From the NCBI GenBank assembly GCA_002505765.1, contig DAVZ01000057.1:1-6678 (forward strand): DNA of 6,678 nucleotides, written 5' to 3'. The translations under genes were made by a program, and so were the position numbers. This DNA comes from Methanobacterium sp. UBA176 (GTDB taxonomy: Archaea > Methanobacteriota > Methanobacteria > Methanobacteriales > Methanobacteriaceae). Positions 5,931 to 6,678 of the stretch are shown piece after piece. How positions within the stretch are numbered: position 1 is the stretch's first letter; the number at the start of each line of letters is the position of its first letter. The notes under the pieces were generated by a model. The model did no database searches. It worked only from the letters and a program-made list of their open reading frames with translations, and was not told the DNA's origin.

Positions 5931-6410
5931 CTATCTGCTAAAAATATCTGTAGAGCCCATATCTTCTTTAACAATGTTTAAAACAGTTTGTGTATAGGTT
6001 CTTTGAACATCCCCTTCTTTAAGCAATTCCTTTACAAAGGCGTCCAGTTCAGTTGTGTCCTTAAATTTTGCAATTAATATGGCGTCGAATTCGCCTGTAA
6101 CATCGTAAATCCCAATAACGTTTTTATGATAGGCGGTTTTATTTTCCCAGTTGCTCAGGACTCCCCCTTTAACCCTTACACCTATAACTGTGGTTAATTT
6201 GTAGCCCAGTTTGGAATGGTCTATTTGGGGAACGAATTTTTTAATAACGCCTGATTTCATGAATTTATCCACCCGATTGTGGACTGTACCCACGGATATG
6301 CCAAGTTCTCTTGAAATTTTCCTGTAGGACATTCTTCCGTCTCTATTTAATAAATTTAGTATTTTTTTATCGGTTTCATCGATTTTTACTATCTCTCCTT
6401 CATCGTTCAT
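5931..6410 (-). CDS. Lrp/AsnC-family transcriptional regulator
   Basis: A 159-residue DNA-binding protein with the two standard parts. An N-terminal helix-turn-helix covers about 10-60 (DETDKKILNLLNRDGRMSYR, then ISRELGISVGTVHNRVDKF as turn and recognition helix). The C-terminal RAM effector/oligomerisation domain covers about 70-150, with VTGEFDAILIAKF (104-116) as the conserved glycine-containing segment. The family forms dimers to octamers that sense amino acids or other small ligands and often represses its own gene. Length is normal. The start at ATG 6410 follows a GAGGT site seven bases upstream. It converges on the GerW-like operon, so it need not control it; ligand and targets cannot be read from sequence. 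Confidence 0.92.
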   Translation of the reverse strand: MNDEGEIVKIDETDKKILNLLNRDGRMSYRKISRELGISVGTVHNRVDKFMKSGVIKKFVPQIDHSKLGYKLTTVIGVRVKGGVLSNWENKTAYHKNVIGIYDVTGEFDAILIAKFKDTTELDAFVKELLKEGDVQRTYTQTVLNIVKEDMGSTDIFSR

Positions 6411-6417
6411 TTTAATA

Positions 6418-6478
6418 CCTCAATAAATGTATATGAACAATGTTTAATTATAGTGCTTATATTATTTAAATATATTAT
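6418..6478 (-). promoter_or_regulatory. Promoter and ribosome binding site of the Lrp/AsnC gene
   Basis: GAGGT (6422-6418) is the ribosome binding site. Upstream, the run 6478-6457 on the minus strand (AATATATTTAAATAATATAA) contains the TATA-like element. With usual spacing, transcription would start near 6440, leaving a leader of about 30 bases. The exact TATA position cannot be fixed in such an AT-rich stretch. Confidence 0.45.
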
Positions 6479-6494
6479 AAAATTGGGACTATAA

Positions 6495-6552
6495 GGTTAA
6501 CCGGTGTTGAAAAATTTTCAATTTTTCACAGTGAAAAATCCCTGATTTTCAC
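6495..6552. repeat. Cluster of palindromes upstream of the regulator gene
   Basis: Three perfect palindromes lie in a row: GGTTAACC (6495-6502), TTGAAAA-A-TTTTCAA (6507-6521) and ATTTTTCAC-A-GTGAAAAAT (6521-6539, nine-base arms around one base). A further ATTTTCAC follows at 6545-6552, a third copy of the arm (with one fewer T). The near-absence of a loop in each favours protein binding to duplex DNA over an RNA hairpin. The block lies 85-140 bases upstream of the regulator start and downstream of the minus-strand frame that enters at the right edge, so it could be an operator array or a gene-end structure. Confidence 0.6.
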
Positions 6553-6597
6553 ATGCTGGAGTCAATATTTCATATTCGTTAATTATTGTTTTCAGTA

Positions 6598-6657
6598 GAC
6601 ATATCAAGTCAAAAATATTTCAACAAATCTGCTCAACCCCAATAACTTTACAACCCC
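6598..6657 (+). repeat. Right copy of the 60-61 bp direct repeat
   Basis: This copy matches 9-69 in the same orientation, starting GACATAT and ending CAACCCC, with three substitutions and one fewer C. The two copies are about 6.6 kb apart and bracket every intact gene in the window. Sequence on either side of the copies is unrelated as far as the window shows. Confidence 0.85.
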
Positions 6658-6678
6658 GTAAATATTAGTTATATATTT
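6604..6678 (-). CDS. C-terminal end of a frame entering from the right edge
   Basis: The minus-strand frame is open from the window edge to a TGA at 6606-6604 and encodes 24 residues, ending GVVKLLGLSRFVEIFLT. From GVV onward it matches the tail of the left-hand Cys-rich relic. The seven residues before that (KYITNIY) do not match the relic. It may be the end of an intact relative whose tail was not frameshifted, or a second gene remnant reduced to its 3' end. Only sequence beyond the window can tell. Function unknown. Confidence 0.4.
   Translation of the reverse strand, partial: KYITNIYGVVKLLGLSRFVEIFLT

Noticed and set aside
6521..6539. Palindrome as a bacterial-type intrinsic terminator
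   Set aside because: The arms are AT-rich with a single-base loop and no T tract directly follows on either strand; an operator or repeat element fits better.
9..6657. Insertion sequence or transposon with terminal direct repeats
   Set aside because: No transposase or integrase is present, the terminal copies are not inverted, and each is explained as the 3' end of a reading frame.

Overview
The window looks like an archaeal chromosome segment, most likely from a Methanobacterium-type methanogen (order Methanobacteriales). This is an inference from five things: AT-rich composition, archaeal TATA-like boxes about 45-70 bases upstream of genes, AGGAGG/GGTGAT-type ribosome binding sites, a single-domain Lrp/AsnC regulator with archaeal-type basal signals, and the particular families present (archaeal HIT protein, MenA-like UbiA proteins, a DHA2-like exporter, a GerW/DUF2953 pair and a Cys-rich DUF2769-like relic). 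No rRNA, tRNA, CRISPR array or transposase was seen.

Layout. Positions 1-303 hold, on the minus strand, a frameshifted remnant of a small Cys-rich protein resembling DUF2769. A HIT-family hydrolase gene (plus strand, 422-919) follows. It meets, tail to tail and overlapping by 3 bases, a three-gene minus-strand operon running leftward from 4176 to 916: UbiA paralogue 1, UbiA paralogue 2, then a DHA2-like major facilitator exporter. A divergent AT-rich control region (4177-4446) separates this operon from a plus-strand operon (4447-5865). That operon encodes a GerW/YtfJ-like protein, a membrane-anchored DUF2953 (YtfI-like) protein and a small protein that aligns with the GerW core but lacks its glycine-rich loop. 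A convergent Lrp/AsnC regulator gene (6410-5931, minus strand) comes next. The right end (6411-6678) holds the regulator's promoter, a cluster of palindromes and the tail of a minus-strand reading frame.

How the parts may work together. The two UbiA paralogues plus the exporter look like a small module that prenylates (or otherwise modifies) a membrane-associated substrate and exports a product; the substrate is unknown. The GerW-like/DUF2953 pair mirrors the adjacent ytfI-ytfJ (gerW) genes of spore-forming Bacilli, yet archaea form no spores, so the pair must have a more general envelope-related role. The third gene adds what looks like a second, stripped-down GerW subunit. A 60-61 base near-identical direct repeat sits at both extreme ends of the window. 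In one copy it is the tail of the DUF2769-like relic, and in the other it is the tail of a reading frame that enters from the right edge.
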